A stretch of DNA of 42,682 bases, taken from NCBI RefSeq assembly GCF_000813125.1, contig NZ_BASE01000090.1:1-42682 (forward strand). Reading direction: 5' to 3'. Numbering within the stretch: position 1 is the stretch's first letter; each line of letters opens with the position of its first letter. Position numbers and translations under genes: made by a program. Below the pieces are notes generated by a model, which saw only the letters and a program-made list of their open reading frames with translations, was not told where the DNA came from and ran no database searches. This DNA comes from Mesobacillus selenatarsenatis SF-1 (lineage in GTDB: Bacteria > Bacillota > Bacilli > Bacillales > Cytobacillaceae). Below, piece by piece: positions 1-7,470 of the stretch.

Positions 1-87
1 AATTACCCCAAAAAGTGTTGAGAAGCGAAAAAGGGTAAAAGCAGAAGCTCTGAATTACCCCAAAAAGTGTTGAGAAGCGAAAAAGGG
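1..87. repeat. Two 35-bp direct repeats at 52-bp period (hairpin array 1)
   Basis: A 35-bp sequence at 1-35 recurs without change at 53-87, a period of exactly 52 bp. Between the copies lies a hairpin, 33-60, with outer arms GGGTAA/TTACCC and an inner CAGA/TCTG stem. The rest of the unit is an A-rich linker (61-84) containing AGTGTTGAGAAGCG. Bases 1-8 look like the 3' arm of a further hairpin cut off by the window edge, so the array may continue to the left. It shares its period and hairpin-plus-linker layout with the arrays near 7.5 kb and 32.1 kb. Confidence 0.85.
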
Positions 88-106
88 GAAATGCAAAAGT
101 CGACAC

Positions 107-144
107 AAACAAAAAAGGCGGCCCCTTTATAAGGAAGCCGCTTC
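107..144 (-). terminator. Rho-independent terminator, minus strand
   Basis: Read on the minus strand, a GC-rich stem (GCGGC paired with GCCGC, then GG/CC after a small mismatch) is followed by a T-run interrupted by one G. It lies about 165 bp past the stop codon of the CoA-disulfide reductase gene, on the far side of a dispersed repeat element, and is the most likely end of that transcript. Confidence 0.6.
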
Positions 145-185
145 ATTCATATTACTCTATAAAGTATAGACCTTTAACACCTAGA

Positions 186-311
186 TTAGTGTCTAGCTCC
201 AGCGCCTAGCCCCTCGAGTCGCTTCGGTCCGCCCAATGAAGTCAAAAAACGACTTCACCGGTCGGCCCTCCAGCGCTTGTCGGGGCTTACCAATGCGCTT
301 GCGCTTTTCTT
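186..311. repeat. Dispersed structured element, copy A
   Basis: This intergenic element starts TAGTGTCTAGCTCCAGCGCC and ends GCGCTTGCGCTTTTCTTA. It contains a perfect 6-bp hairpin GAAGTC/GACTTC (238-243 with 251-256). Its ends can pair with each other (AGCCCC near the 5' end with GGGGCT near the 3' end). Closely similar copies lie at 3839-4072, 8491-8664 and 14257-14440, with partial copies at 20725-20765 and 33077-33175. Its right end supplies the stop codon (310-312) of the neighbouring minus-strand gene. Confidence 0.85.
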
Positions 312-1962
312 ATTGAAGTTTATTTTTAAAAATTGAATAAGTCTTGTAGCCGCCAGTCAGGTTCTTGACCTTGAAGCCGTTTTGCTGAAGGATACGGGAA
401 GCTAGGTAACCTCTCAAACCAACCTGGCAAGTGATCAGGATTGTTTCATCCTTTGGAAGCTCATCCAGACGATTGCGCAGGTCATCAAGCGGAATGTTCT
501 TTGAGCCTTCAATCTTGCCATCTGCATGCTCTTTCTCAGTACGCACATCAATCATGAATGCGCCGTCCTGAAGCAATTCGTCAACTTCATAATGCTGAAC
601 AGTTTCGATCGTTCCGTCAACAATATTGGAAGCTACATAACCAGCCATGTTCACTGGGTCTTTTGCAGAAGAGAATGGTGGTGCGTATGCAAGCTCAAGC
701 TCTTGAAGGTCATAGACGCTCAATCCGCCTTTGATAGCAGTTGCGATGACGTCAATGCGCTTGTCAACTCCATCTTTACCGACTGCCTGTGCACCAAAGA
801 TCTTGCCAGTCTCCCTGTCGAAAATGACTTTAAGAGAGATTTGCTCTGCGCCAGGATAGTAACCAGCGTGAGAAAGTGGGTGAATATGAACGACATCATA
901 TTGGATGCCCAGTCTGCGCAGTAGCTTTTCACTGTTACCAGTCGTTGCAGCAGTCAATTCGAATACTTTAACGATTGAAGTGCCCAGTGTACCTGGATAT
1001 GCGATGTTACGGCCATTGATATGGTGTCCGACAATGTGTGCCTGGCGGTTTGCAGGCCATGCCAGTGGAATCATTGTAGGTTGTCCATTGATATAGTCAG
1101 TAACCTCGATTGCGTCACCCATTGCATAAATTGATTCATCAGATGTCTGCAGGTATTCATTTACCTTGATACCGCCCCGTTCTCCAAGCTCAAGGCCAGA
1201 GTCAGCCGCAAGCTTGTTTTCTGGACGGACACCGATTGACAGGATAATCAATTCTGATTCAAGAACTTTGCCGCTTTCAAGAACAACTTTTGTGCCGTCT
1301 TCCAGCACGTCAGTGATACCGTCTCCTAGGATCAGCTCAACGCCATTCTTTCTTAGCTCATCCTCAACGATTGCTGCCATTTCTGGGTCAACTGGACCCA
1401 TAACCTGTGGCAATTTCTCAACTAGAGTAACATTGACTCCAGCGTGGACAAGGTTTTCAGCCATTTCCAGGCCGATGAAACCTCCGCCGATTACGACTGC
1501 ATTATTTGGTTTATTGTCTTCTAGATATGCCTTAATTTTATCCATATCCGGAATATTTCTAAGTGTAAATACATTTGCGCTCTTCAAGCCTTCGATAGGA
1601 GGTACGATAGGCTTCGCTCCTGGTGATAACACTAATACGTCATAGCTTTCTGTGTATTCATCACCAGTTTGAACGTGTTTGATTGAAACAGTTTTCTCTT
1701 CACGGTTGATTGCAGTCACTTCAGAGAAATTGCGGATATCCAAGTTGTAACGTGCATTCATGCTTTCAACAGTTTGCAAAAGCAATTTTTTACGATCTTC
1801 GATAACACCGCTAATATGATAAGGCAGTCCGCAGTTTGCGAAAGAAATGAATTCTCCTCTTTCAAAAAGAACGATCTCAGCTTGTTCATCAAGTCTTCTA
1901 AGCTTAGTTGCTGTAGTTGCTCCACCTGCTACGCCGCCAACGATTACGATTTTTTTACCCAT
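310..1962 (-). CDS. cdr: CoA-disulfide reductase with C-terminal rhodanese domain
   Basis: A cytosolic flavoprotein of 550 residues. It is expected to reduce CoA disulfide (and in this rhodanese-fused class probably CoA persulfide or polysulfide) with NAD(P)H. The N-terminal Rossmann motif VGGVAGG binds FAD. The single redox cysteine lies in FANCGLPYH (Cys44), as in the CoADR family, and a second Rossmann motif GGGFIGLEMAE lies near residue 160. From about residue 455 a rhodanese domain follows, with active-site loop CQVGLRG. Length fits the CoADR-RHD subfamily (about 550) rather than the short form (about 440). AAAGGATG precedes the ATG. A CsoR/CstR-like palindrome lies upstream, which suggests induction by reactive sulfur species. 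The exact substrate is inferred from the family. Confidence 0.92.
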   Translation of the reverse strand: MGKKIVIVGGVAGGATTATKLRRLDEQAEIVLFERGEFISFANCGLPYHISGVIEDRKKLLLQTVESMNARYNLDIRNFSEVTAINREEKTVSIKHVQTGDEYTESYDVLVLSPGAKPIVPPIEGLKSANVFTLRNIPDMDKIKAYLEDNKPNNAVVIGGGFIGLEMAENLVHAGVNVTLVEKLPQVMGPVDPEMAAIVEDELRKNGVELILGDGITDVLEDGTKVVLESGKVLESELIILSIGVRPENKLAADSGLELGERGGIKVNEYLQTSDESIYAMGDAIEVTDYINGQPTMIPLAWPANRQAHIVGHHINGRNIAYPGTLGTSIVKVFELTAATTGNSEKLLRRLGIQYDVVHIHPLSHAGYYPGAEQISLKVIFDRETGKIFGAQAVGKDGVDKRIDVIATAIKGGLSVYDLQELELAYAPPFSSAKDPVNMAGYVASNIVDGTIETVQHYEVDELLQDGAFMIDVRTEKEHADGKIEGSKNIPLDDLRNRLDELPKDETILITCQVGLRGYLASRILQQNGFKVKNLTGGYKTYSIFKNKLQ

Positions 1963-2000
1963 GGTATTGTCATCCTTTCGGTTGAAAAATTTATGTGTTT

Positions 2001-2018
2001 TATACCCCTACTGGTATA
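2001..2018 (-). promoter_or_regulatory. CsoR/CstR-like operator over the cdr promoter
   Basis: TATACCCCTACTGGTATA is an inverted repeat with arms TATACC/GGTATA and a C-rich centre. This resembles the G/C-tract operators of CsoR-family repressors, whose CstR branch controls rhodanese and CoADR genes. It lies about 40 bp upstream of the ATG and overlaps a plausible minus-strand promoter (TTCACG, 17 bp, then GTATAA/TATAAA). The regulator gene is not in the window. Confidence 0.6.
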
Positions 2019-2192
2019 TTAACGTGAAAATAGGGGAAATCCAATAGAACTTTGTGAAGGATTTGTGAAAATTTTATCAATTAAAGTATTTCTTACAGAC
2101 AAAAGTCACATTTGGATTAATACATTAATTTTAACGTGTAAATAGGATAATACCGTAGGAGGTTTGTGAACCATTTATGACTTTTCAATAAA

Positions 2193-2230
2193 AGTAAAAG
2201 CGGACTATGCTCCTATAGTCCGCTTTTACT
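2193..2230 (-). terminator. Bidirectional-looking terminator after yajQ
   Basis: A perfect 16-bp stem (AGTAAAAGCGGACTAT and its complement) with a 6-base loop lies just past the yajQ stop codon. T-rich ends on both strands allow termination in either direction. Confidence 0.85.
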
Positions 2231-2255
2231 CAACATTTTTAGTTTTAGCTGTTTT

Positions 2256-2747
2256 TTAACGATAATTCACAAATTGCACATCTACTGTAAGATCTGCTTC
2301 TTTGACAGCAGCGATGATCTTTTGCAGGTCATCACGGTTTTTGCCTGTTACGCGAACTTGGTCATCCTGGACCTGGCTCTTGATCTTTAAGCCGCTGTTC
2401 TTTATAAGTGTGTTAATCTTCTTCGCGTTCTCTTTATCAATTCCCTGAACAAGCTTGGCTTTTTGTCGGACCGTTCCACCTGAAGCCCGTTCAACTTTCC
2501 CGTAGTCCAGGTTCTTTATTGGAATGCCGCGTTTGATCATTTTGCTGAATAGAACATCTTTCAACTGGTCAAGCTTAAATTCATCATCGGAAATTAGGAC
2601 AAGTTCTTCTTTATCAAGTGAAATATCACTTTTGCTGCCCTTAAAATCGTAACGATTCTGGATTTCTTTCATTGCGATGCTGATTGCATTTGTGACTTCA
2701 GACATTTCAACTTTGGATACAATATCAAATGAGCTCTCTTTAGACAT
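2256..2747 (-). CDS. yajQ: YajQ family nucleotide-binding protein (UPF0234)
   Basis: A 163-residue cytosolic protein of the YajQ/UPF0234 family, corresponding in position to B. subtilis yitK. The family has two ferredoxin-like folds. Members bind RNA or nucleotides, and some proteobacterial homologues bind cyclic di-GMP as transcription co-regulators. The start [18 protein letters not shown], the middle [12 protein letters not shown] and the end DVQFVNYR are family hallmarks. A good GGAGGT site lies 5 bases before the ATG. The gene is divergent from cvfB across 170 bp and ends at a strong hairpin terminator. The family is clear; what it does in Firmicutes is not established. Confidence 0.95.
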   Translation of the reverse strand: MSKESSFDIVSKVEMSEVTNAISIAMKEIQNRYDFKGSKSDISLDKEELVLISDDEFKLDQLKDVLFSKMIKRGIPIKNLDYGKVERASGGTVRQKAKLVQGIDKENAKKINTLIKNSGLKIKSQVQDDQVRVTGKNRDDLQKIIAAVKEADLTVDVQFVNYR

Positions 2748-2917
2748 GGCTACCTCCGGATTAAGAGAAATTTTGCAGCACCAGAAGACAAGGAACTGTC
2801 AAAGGCGCTTTCGCTTTTGCTTACATTATAGTAAAATATAGCAGTTCAAACAACTTTACGTAATTTAGAGCTTTTGCTCTTTGGGTAAGATGTTAATAAC
2901 AAGGCAGGAGGGATTTT

Positions 2918-3781
2918 ATGTCCTTGAACGAATATACAGGTCAGACTTTGGAGCTGACCGTAGCAAGAATTGTTGATTTCGGCTACTTTTTGACGGACGG
3001 AGAAGAGGATGTGCTGCTCCATTCCAATGATACAGACATGACATTTGAAGAAGGAGATAAGGTAGAGGTTTTTCTATTTGTTGAATCAAGAGGAAGACTC
3101 GCAGCGACAACAACTATACCGAAAGTCCAGGTAGGCCACTATGAGTGGGTACCGGTCGTTGATGTTAAGGAAGGTATCGGCATATTCCTTGATATCGGTA
3201 TCAGTAAGGATGTTTTGTTAGGTGAGGAAGATTTGCCGGTCGTAAAAGCAGTTTGGCCTCAAGAAGGGGACTTGCTTTATATCACGCTACGAGTAAATCG
3301 CAACAATATGATTTATGCGAGAATGGCAACCGACCCTGTCATTCAGGAAATCTCCGTCAATGCTACAAGAAGTGATTTTAACAAGAATGTCCATGGCTAT
3401 ATATATCGGACGGCAAGGGTAGGCAGCTGGATGATCACGGCTGAAGGCTTTAAAGGCTTCATCCACGAATCGCAGCGCCGGACTGAGCCTCGTATTGGCC
3501 AGAAAGTAGAGGGAAGAATCATTGATGTAAAACCGGATGGTTCAGTCAATATCTCGCTTTTGCCGCGCAAGCAGGAAGCATTGGATGAAGATGCTGAAAA
3601 GATCATGGAATACCTGGAGCTCCGTAATGGTGCAATGCCTTACCATGACAAAAGCATGGCCGAGGACATCCAGGAACGTTTCGGCATGAGCAAAGGCTCC
3701 TTCAAGCGGGCAATGGGAAGGCTCATGAAAGAAGGAAAGATTTATCAGGAGAACAACTGGACATATAAAAAAGAAAAATAG
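2918..3781 (+). CDS. cvfB: S1 RNA-binding domain protein CvfB (YitL)
   Basis: A 287-residue S1-domain protein matching CvfB of Staphylococcus and YitL of B. subtilis. The first S1-like segment is at residues 5-65 (LELTVARIVDFGYFLTDG), a second spans roughly 70-130, and a third follows (GYIYRTARVGSWMITAEGFKGFIHES is its core). The last 60 residues form a winged-helix-like domain (YHDKSMAEDIQERFGMSKGS). CvfB binds RNA and affects virulence and haemolysin expression in S. aureus; the role here is inferred. The RBS is GGAGGG, seven bases before the ATG. The gene is monocistronic, with its own terminator directly after the stop codon. Confidence 0.93.
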   Translation: MSLNEYTGQTLELTVARIVDFGYFLTDGEEDVLLHSNDTDMTFEEGDKVEVFLFVESRGRLAATTTIPKVQVGHYEWVPVVDVKEGIGIFLDIGISKDVLLGEEDLPVVKAVWPQEGDLLYITLRVNRNNMIYARMATDPVIQEISVNATRSDFNKNVHGYIYRTARVGSWMITAEGFKGFIHESQRRTEPRIGQKVEGRIIDVKPDGSVNISLLPRKQEALDEDAEKIMEYLELRNGAMPYHDKSMAEDIQERFGMSKGSFKRAMGRLMKEGKIYQENNWTYKKEK

Positions 3782-3804
3782 AGCCGGTTGGCTCTATTTT
3801 TTTT
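3780..3804 (+). terminator. Terminator of cvfB
   Basis: AGAGCC-GGTT-GGCTCT followed by A and eight T. The stem starts inside the cvfB stop codon. Confidence 0.85.
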
Positions 3805-3838
3805 ATGAACTAAAAAAGTTTAAATTACACTTTGAGAA

Positions 3839-4072
3839 GTGTCTTGCTCCAGCGCCTAGCCCCTCGAGTCGCTTCAGTCCGCCCGTTGAAGTCAAAGAAC
3901 GACTTCAACGGGCGGCCCTCCGTGGCACACGAAGTGCTAGACACGCCAGCCACAGGATAAGGAATGCTTCGTAGCGATTCATCGCACGACCGAAAGCGGT
4001 AGCTTTTGGGAGGACGTGGCGTTATTAGGCGGGCAGCGCTTGTCAGGGCTAACCAAGGCGCTTGCGCTTTTA
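3839..4072. repeat. Dispersed structured element, copy B, with internal insertion
   Basis: Both ends and the GAAGTC/GACTTC hairpin match copy A. About 110 bp of extra sequence (roughly 3922-4033) interrupts the element between the GGCGGCCCTCC segment and the AGCGCTTGTC segment. The right end runs into the stop codon of the small minus-strand gene at 4073-4204. Confidence 0.8.
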
Positions 4073-4204
4073 TTATAGATGATCTGTTTTCTTCGAGTAT
4101 TCATTCTTGCCTGCTTTGCGGTTCTTTTCACGCATCATATTTTTTTCATGGCGAAGGGCATTGTTGTCCTTCGGTTTTTTATCGTTATCAGATGTATGTG
4201 GCAA
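4073..4204 (-). CDS. DUF3941-like small basic protein
   Basis: A 43-residue, highly charged protein reading MPHTSDNDKKPKDNNALRHE at the start and ending AGKNEYSKKTDHL. This fits the DUF3941 family of tiny Bacillus proteins as I remember it, where KKPKD and the KKTDHL tail are typical. The start codon is TTG, supported by AAAGGAG eight bases upstream; no ATG gives a comparable product. The RBS lies inside the 3' arm of the stem-loop that follows degV, so translation may depend on that hairpin being open. Function unknown; no membrane segment or signal peptide is visible. Confidence 0.75.
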   Translation of the reverse strand: MPHTSDNDKKPKDNNALRHEKNMMREKNRKAGKNEYSKKTDHL

Positions 4205-4211
4205 ATTAAAA

Positions 4212-4261
4212 ACTCCTTTCAGTTTAGGTACATTTTATTTTCCCTAAAACCTGAAAGGAGT
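4212..4261 (-). terminator. degV terminator hairpin that also holds the RBS of the next gene
   Basis: On the minus strand an 11-bp perfect stem, ACTCCTTTCAG paired with CTGAAAGGAGT, is extended by CCTAAA/TTTAGG and followed by TTTTTAATTTG. It looks like a terminator for degV. Its 3' arm contains AAAGGAG, the Shine-Dalgarno of the DUF3941-like gene, and its 5' arm is the anti-Shine-Dalgarno. Confidence 0.75.
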
Positions 4262-4268
4262 ATGTAAA

Positions 4269-5129
4269 TTATGATGGCAGTTTATTTAAGAAGAAAATTG
4301 CAATCGTACCAGGTCCAGTGTGGGATCCGACTGCTGCACCGATGGAAGTGATAATAACTTCTTTAGCTTTCAGCTCTTCCATGATCATGTTTTTCATTTC
4401 AGTTGCTGTCTCAAAATCATCTGCCTGGCTGATGCCAACGATCTGATTTTCAAAACCGACGCCGCGTTCCTTCATTACTTCCACAATCCTGCGAAGAAGC
4501 TTTTTCTTTCCACGGATTTTTTCAAGCGGAACCAGTTTCCCGTCCTCCACATTAAGCAGCGGCTTAATATTCAACAGGCCGCCTACGAATGCGGAAGCTT
4601 TTGAAACGCGTCCTCCCTTGGCAAGATGGTCAAGGTCATCTACCGTGAATAAATGCTCCATATGCTGGCTGTGGAATTGGACAGCTTTAACGATTTCTTC
4701 TTTTGAGAAATTCTCCTTCGCCATCCGTGCTGCTTCCATAACAACTAGTCCATACCCAAGGGATGCACATTTTGTATCGATGATCGACAAGTTGAAGTCA
4801 GGGTATTCTTCCTTAACTTGCTGTGCAATCATGACGGCTGTCTGATATGTTCCTGATAATTGTGAAGAGAAAGCTATGTATATTCCATCTTGCTTATTCT
4901 CGGCCAATTCCGTAAAAACTTCTTTAAAACCAGCAGGAGAAGCCTGGGAGGTCTTTGGAAGGTTGCCAGCGCGGATTTGATCATACACTTCTTTTGGCTG
5001 TATTGTTCGTAGATCCTCGTATTCAGTGTCATTAATATGGACCTTCAACGGGAATAGTATTGCATCATTTTCTTCATAAAAACTCAATGGCAAATCACAT
5101 GCACTGTCAGCCATGATTTTTACTGTCAT
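4269..5129 (-). CDS. degV: DegV family fatty-acid-binding protein (YitS)
   Basis: A 286-residue DegV/DUF194 protein, positionally B. subtilis yitS. In the family this two-domain protein carries a fatty acid and in staphylococci acts as FakB, presenting it to the kinase FakA. Visible hallmarks are MADSACDLP near the N-terminus, KTSQASPAGF (about residue 60), FSSQLSGTYQTA, the GGRVSKASAFVGGLLNIKPLL segment (the lipid pocket loop), and GSHTGPGTIA near the C-terminus. I prefer the ATG at 5129, preceded by AGGTGA. An in-frame GTG at 5138 would add three residues. Monocistronic; divergent from yitT. The partner fakA is not in the window. Confidence 0.93.
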   Translation of the reverse strand: MTVKIMADSACDLPLSFYEENDAILFPLKVHINDTEYEDLRTIQPKEVYDQIRAGNLPKTSQASPAGFKEVFTELAENKQDGIYIAFSSQLSGTYQTAVMIAQQVKEEYPDFNLSIIDTKCASLGYGLVVMEAARMAKENFSKEEIVKAVQFHSQHMEHLFTVDDLDHLAKGGRVSKASAFVGGLLNIKPLLNVEDGKLVPLEKIRGKKKLLRRIVEVMKERGVGFENQIVGISQADDFETATEMKNMIMEELKAKEVIITSIGAAVGSHTGPGTIAIFFLNKLPS

Positions 5130-5258
5130 AACTTTCACCTGCTTTCAACCTTTTTATGTTAATAGTTTATAGGGAATATGGGAAAAAGACAATTAAATAT
5201 AGTGATTTTCGGCAAAATAGGGGTACAGGAAGAATAGAAAAGAATAAGGGGGATTTAC

Positions 5259-6101
5259 ATGGTCTGGTTGGAAACAAAAAAAATTATCATCGTGGTGATA
5301 GGTGCATTCTTGAATGCTATGTCACTGAACTTCTTTTTAATCCCGGCGAATGTCTATGCCAGCGGCTTTACCGGGATTGCTCAGCTCGTTTCGAGCATAC
5401 TTGGTGAGTTTGCCCCATTTAATATTTCAACCGGGATCCTTCTGCTTCTATTGAATATTCCGGTGACAATCCTTGGTTGGAGGAAGGTAGGGAAATCCTT
5501 CACACTTTATAGTTTTATCTCCGTGCTGCTTTCATCTTTCTTTCTTGAAATCATTCCGGTAAAAGAAGTATCGAGTGATATTCTGCTTAATGCCGTTTTT
5601 GGGGGAGTCATTGCAGCGTTAGGTGTTGGACTGACCTTAAAATGGGGGGCATCCACAGGAGGAATGGATATTATTGCAATGGTCCTGTCACGTATGAATG
5701 ATCGTCCGGTTGGTACATATTTCTTTGCCTTGAATGGCATCATTATAATGACAGCTGGCTTTGTATTTGGTTGGGAAAACGCTCTTTATACTCTTGTCGC
5801 TCTGTATGTGTCCACACGGTTAATTGATGCCATCCATACACGACATGAGAAACTGACAGCGATGATCGTTACGAAGAAGTCAGATGAATTAAAGAAGGCC
5901 ATCCATGACAAACTTGTACGCGGTATCACACTGCTGCCTGCCAAGGGAGCTTTTTCTGGAGAACAGAAAGAAATGCTTATCATTGTCGTGACAAGGTATG
6001 AATTGTATGACCTGGAACACATTATCAAAGAAGTCGATCCACATGCGTTCACCAATATTGTTGAGACAGCTGGGATCTTCGGTTTTTTCCGAAAGGAGTA
6101 A
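5259..6101 (+). CDS. yitT: YitT family membrane protein (DUF161-DUF2179)
   Basis: A 280-residue inner membrane protein. Residues 8-190 hold about five hydrophobic segments of the YitT (DUF161) type, including LNFFLIPANVYASGFTGIAQ and the family motif LKWGASTGGMDI. The last 80 residues form a soluble DUF2179 domain (VRGITLLPAKGAFSGEQKEM, then EVDPHAFTNIVETAGIFG). Function is not established; transport roles have been proposed for relatives. RBS AAGGGGGAT. The BsuPI-domain gene follows after 23 bp, so the two are probably co-transcribed. Confidence 0.93.
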   Translation: MVWLETKKIIIVVIGAFLNAMSLNFFLIPANVYASGFTGIAQLVSSILGEFAPFNISTGILLLLLNIPVTILGWRKVGKSFTLYSFISVLLSSFFLEIIPVKEVSSDILLNAVFGGVIAALGVGLTLKWGASTGGMDIIAMVLSRMNDRPVGTYFFALNGIIIMTAGFVFGWENALYTLVALYVSTRLIDAIHTRHEKLTAMIVTKKSDELKKAIHDKLVRGITLLPAKGAFSGEQKEMLIIVVTRYELYDLEHIIKEVDPHAFTNIVETAGIFGFFRKE

Positions 6102-6124
6102 TCACTGAAATGGAGGTTTGGTAA

Positions 6125-6913
6125 ATGAGGAAGGTCAGTTTGTTGATCATTTTGTTGTTGATGGCCGTGGCACCTGTCCTGGCGATTGGAGAAGAAAAAC
6201 AGTCACCAGCAAATCTGGAATACAGTTTTTACATTGACCCTTTGGCTGGCCCTGAGAAAGTTGAGTTTGAAATCGTGCTGCAAAACCTGGGGAATACAGA
6301 GCTTTCATTTGAATTCCCAACATCCCAGAAATACGAAATTACCGTCCTGGATGCTAATAAGAAAAAGGTGTATCAGTATTCCGAAGGAAAATCGTTTACC
6401 CAGGCCTTTGAAACCTTGACATTGAAGCCGCAGGAGAAAATGAAATGGGTGGAGAGCTGGGATTACTCGACGGCAGGAAAAAGAGTCCAGGAGGGAGAAT
6501 ACAGTGTCACTGCACAGTTGAAAGCAACGAGCATCAATGGAAAACCTGTCGGGGACAAAAAGCTGCTGACTGATACGAAGACAATGTATATCCCTGGGGA
6601 AAACCCTGTTTTTAAAGGCATTGTCTCAGAAGGGAGCAAAGGGAATTATAAAATAATGGGTGAAGCCCGGCCAATCAATGGTAAGTTCTTTTATACTGCT
6701 GAGGATGGACATAACCAGTTGATCCCTGAAACAGAAGTAGTTCCAGGAGCAAAATATCCACAATGGAAACCGTTCTCGCTGGAAATATCAATACCAGAAA
6801 GCAAACTTCCGCAAAATGGGTCAGTCATTCTTAATCTATACGAACGCAGCAAGGATGGCGAAATCATCCATACCTATCCAGTTTTGCTTGAAAGGTTCAA
6901 TAATCATGATTAG
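6125..6913 (+). CDS. Secreted BsuPI-domain protein with a Gmad2-like second domain
   Basis: A 262-residue exported protein. Residues 1-20 are a signal peptide (MRKVSLLIILLLMAVAPVLA). Residues 30-150 match the BsuPI intracellular proteinase inhibitor fold (YSFYIDPLAGPEKVEFEIVL, then ELSFEFPTSQKYEITVLD). Residues 165-258 look like an immunoglobulin-type Gmad2 domain (FKGIVSEGSKGNYKIMGEAR, then NGSVILNLYERSKDGEIIH). B. subtilis Ipi in the same genomic place is about 120 residues, has no signal peptide and inhibits the major intracellular serine protease. This version is twice as long and secreted, so protease inhibition should not be assumed. RBS GGAGG eight bases upstream. Ends at a bidirectional terminator. 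Confidence 0.85.
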   Translation: MRKVSLLIILLLMAVAPVLAIGEEKQSPANLEYSFYIDPLAGPEKVEFEIVLQNLGNTELSFEFPTSQKYEITVLDANKKKVYQYSEGKSFTQAFETLTLKPQEKMKWVESWDYSTAGKRVQEGEYSVTAQLKATSINGKPVGDKKLLTDTKTMYIPGENPVFKGIVSEGSKGNYKIMGEARPINGKFFYTAEDGHNQLIPETEVVPGAKYPQWKPFSLEISIPESKLPQNGSVILNLYERSKDGEIIHTYPVLLERFNNHD

Positions 6914-6960
6914 AAAAGTAAAAGCTGGCGGGATTTAATTTCCGCCAGCTTTCACTTTTA
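6914..6960. terminator. Bidirectional terminator
   Basis: The stem AAAGCTGGCGG/CCGCCAGCTTT, extended by AAAAGT/ACTTTT, lies between two convergent genes and has A- and T-rich flanks on both sides. Confidence 0.85.
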
Positions 6961-7149
6961 CTTGCTTTCAATTGAATTCAGCTCGTCCTGAAATGACCGA
7001 AGCTGCTCTTTTTCAGCCATTGTCGTATTGGCATAGGCTGATGACAGAGCATTTTTAGCTGTGTTGATGGCTGCAGACTGTTCCGCAGGCTCCGCAGACT
7101 GAGCTAACTGGACAGCCTTCCTAGCTTCCTGAAAAAGCCTGTTTCCCAT
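6958..7149 (-). CDS. DUF3813 family small protein
   Basis: A 63-residue, alanine-rich, probably all-helical soluble protein (MGNRLFQEARKAVQLAQSAE, later NTAKNALSSAYANTTMAEKE). It fits the DUF3813 family of Bacillaceae as I recall it. Its ATG follows directly after the TAA of the upstream 50-codon gene, with an AGGGGGAATTTA ribosome site inside that gene's end, so translational coupling is likely. Function unknown. Confidence 0.8.
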   Translation of the reverse strand: MGNRLFQEARKAVQLAQSAEPAEQSAAINTAKNALSSAYANTTMAEKEQLRSFQDELNSIESK

Positions 7150-7302
7150 TTAAATTCCCCCTAAAGAGGACTCTCTGACATTCGCCATCTTTTGAGCTTC
7201 AGCCTCGGCATAAGTGGTGTGGTAAGGGATTCGTTCATCATGCTTGGAGACAGTATCTACCCCTTGCTGTACAAAACGCTTGGATTTATTGCTTTTACCC
7301 AT
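7150..7302 (-). CDS. Hypothetical 50-residue protein, coupled to the DUF3813 gene
   Basis: Fifty codons on the minus strand starting MGKSNKSKRFVQQGVDTVSK and ending AQKMANVRESSLGGI. A good GGAGGGG site lies 6-7 bases before the ATG. The stop codon (7150-7152) touches the ATG of the next gene with no gap. The protein is polar, with a basic start and an EAEAQKMA helix-like part, and has no signal or membrane segment. I do not recognise a family. The RBS and the exact junction with a recognised gene make it very likely real. Confidence 0.7.
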   Translation of the reverse strand: MGKSNKSKRFVQQGVDTVSKHDERIPYHTTYAEAEAQKMANVRESSLGGI

Positions 7303-7470
7303 CGTTTTACCCCTCCATCTACGAGCGAATTTGAAACAGGCTATAACGCCGCTTCGCTTATAGTATGCTCTTTTGACATAAAATCAAACGGTTCTGATGC
7401 AAGTTCAATTTGGAAGGTACATGCAAATATTAACATTTAACGGACAATTTCAGCAGAACTATTAAAAGAA

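Noticed and set aside
4006-4267. Two plus-strand frames of 62-67 codons
   Set aside because: They are antisense to the DUF3941-like gene and the hairpin; no ribosome site, and part is repeat element.
7192-7440. 82-codon plus-strand frame
   Set aside because: It is antisense to the 50-codon gene and runs toward the hairpin array, with no ribosome site.
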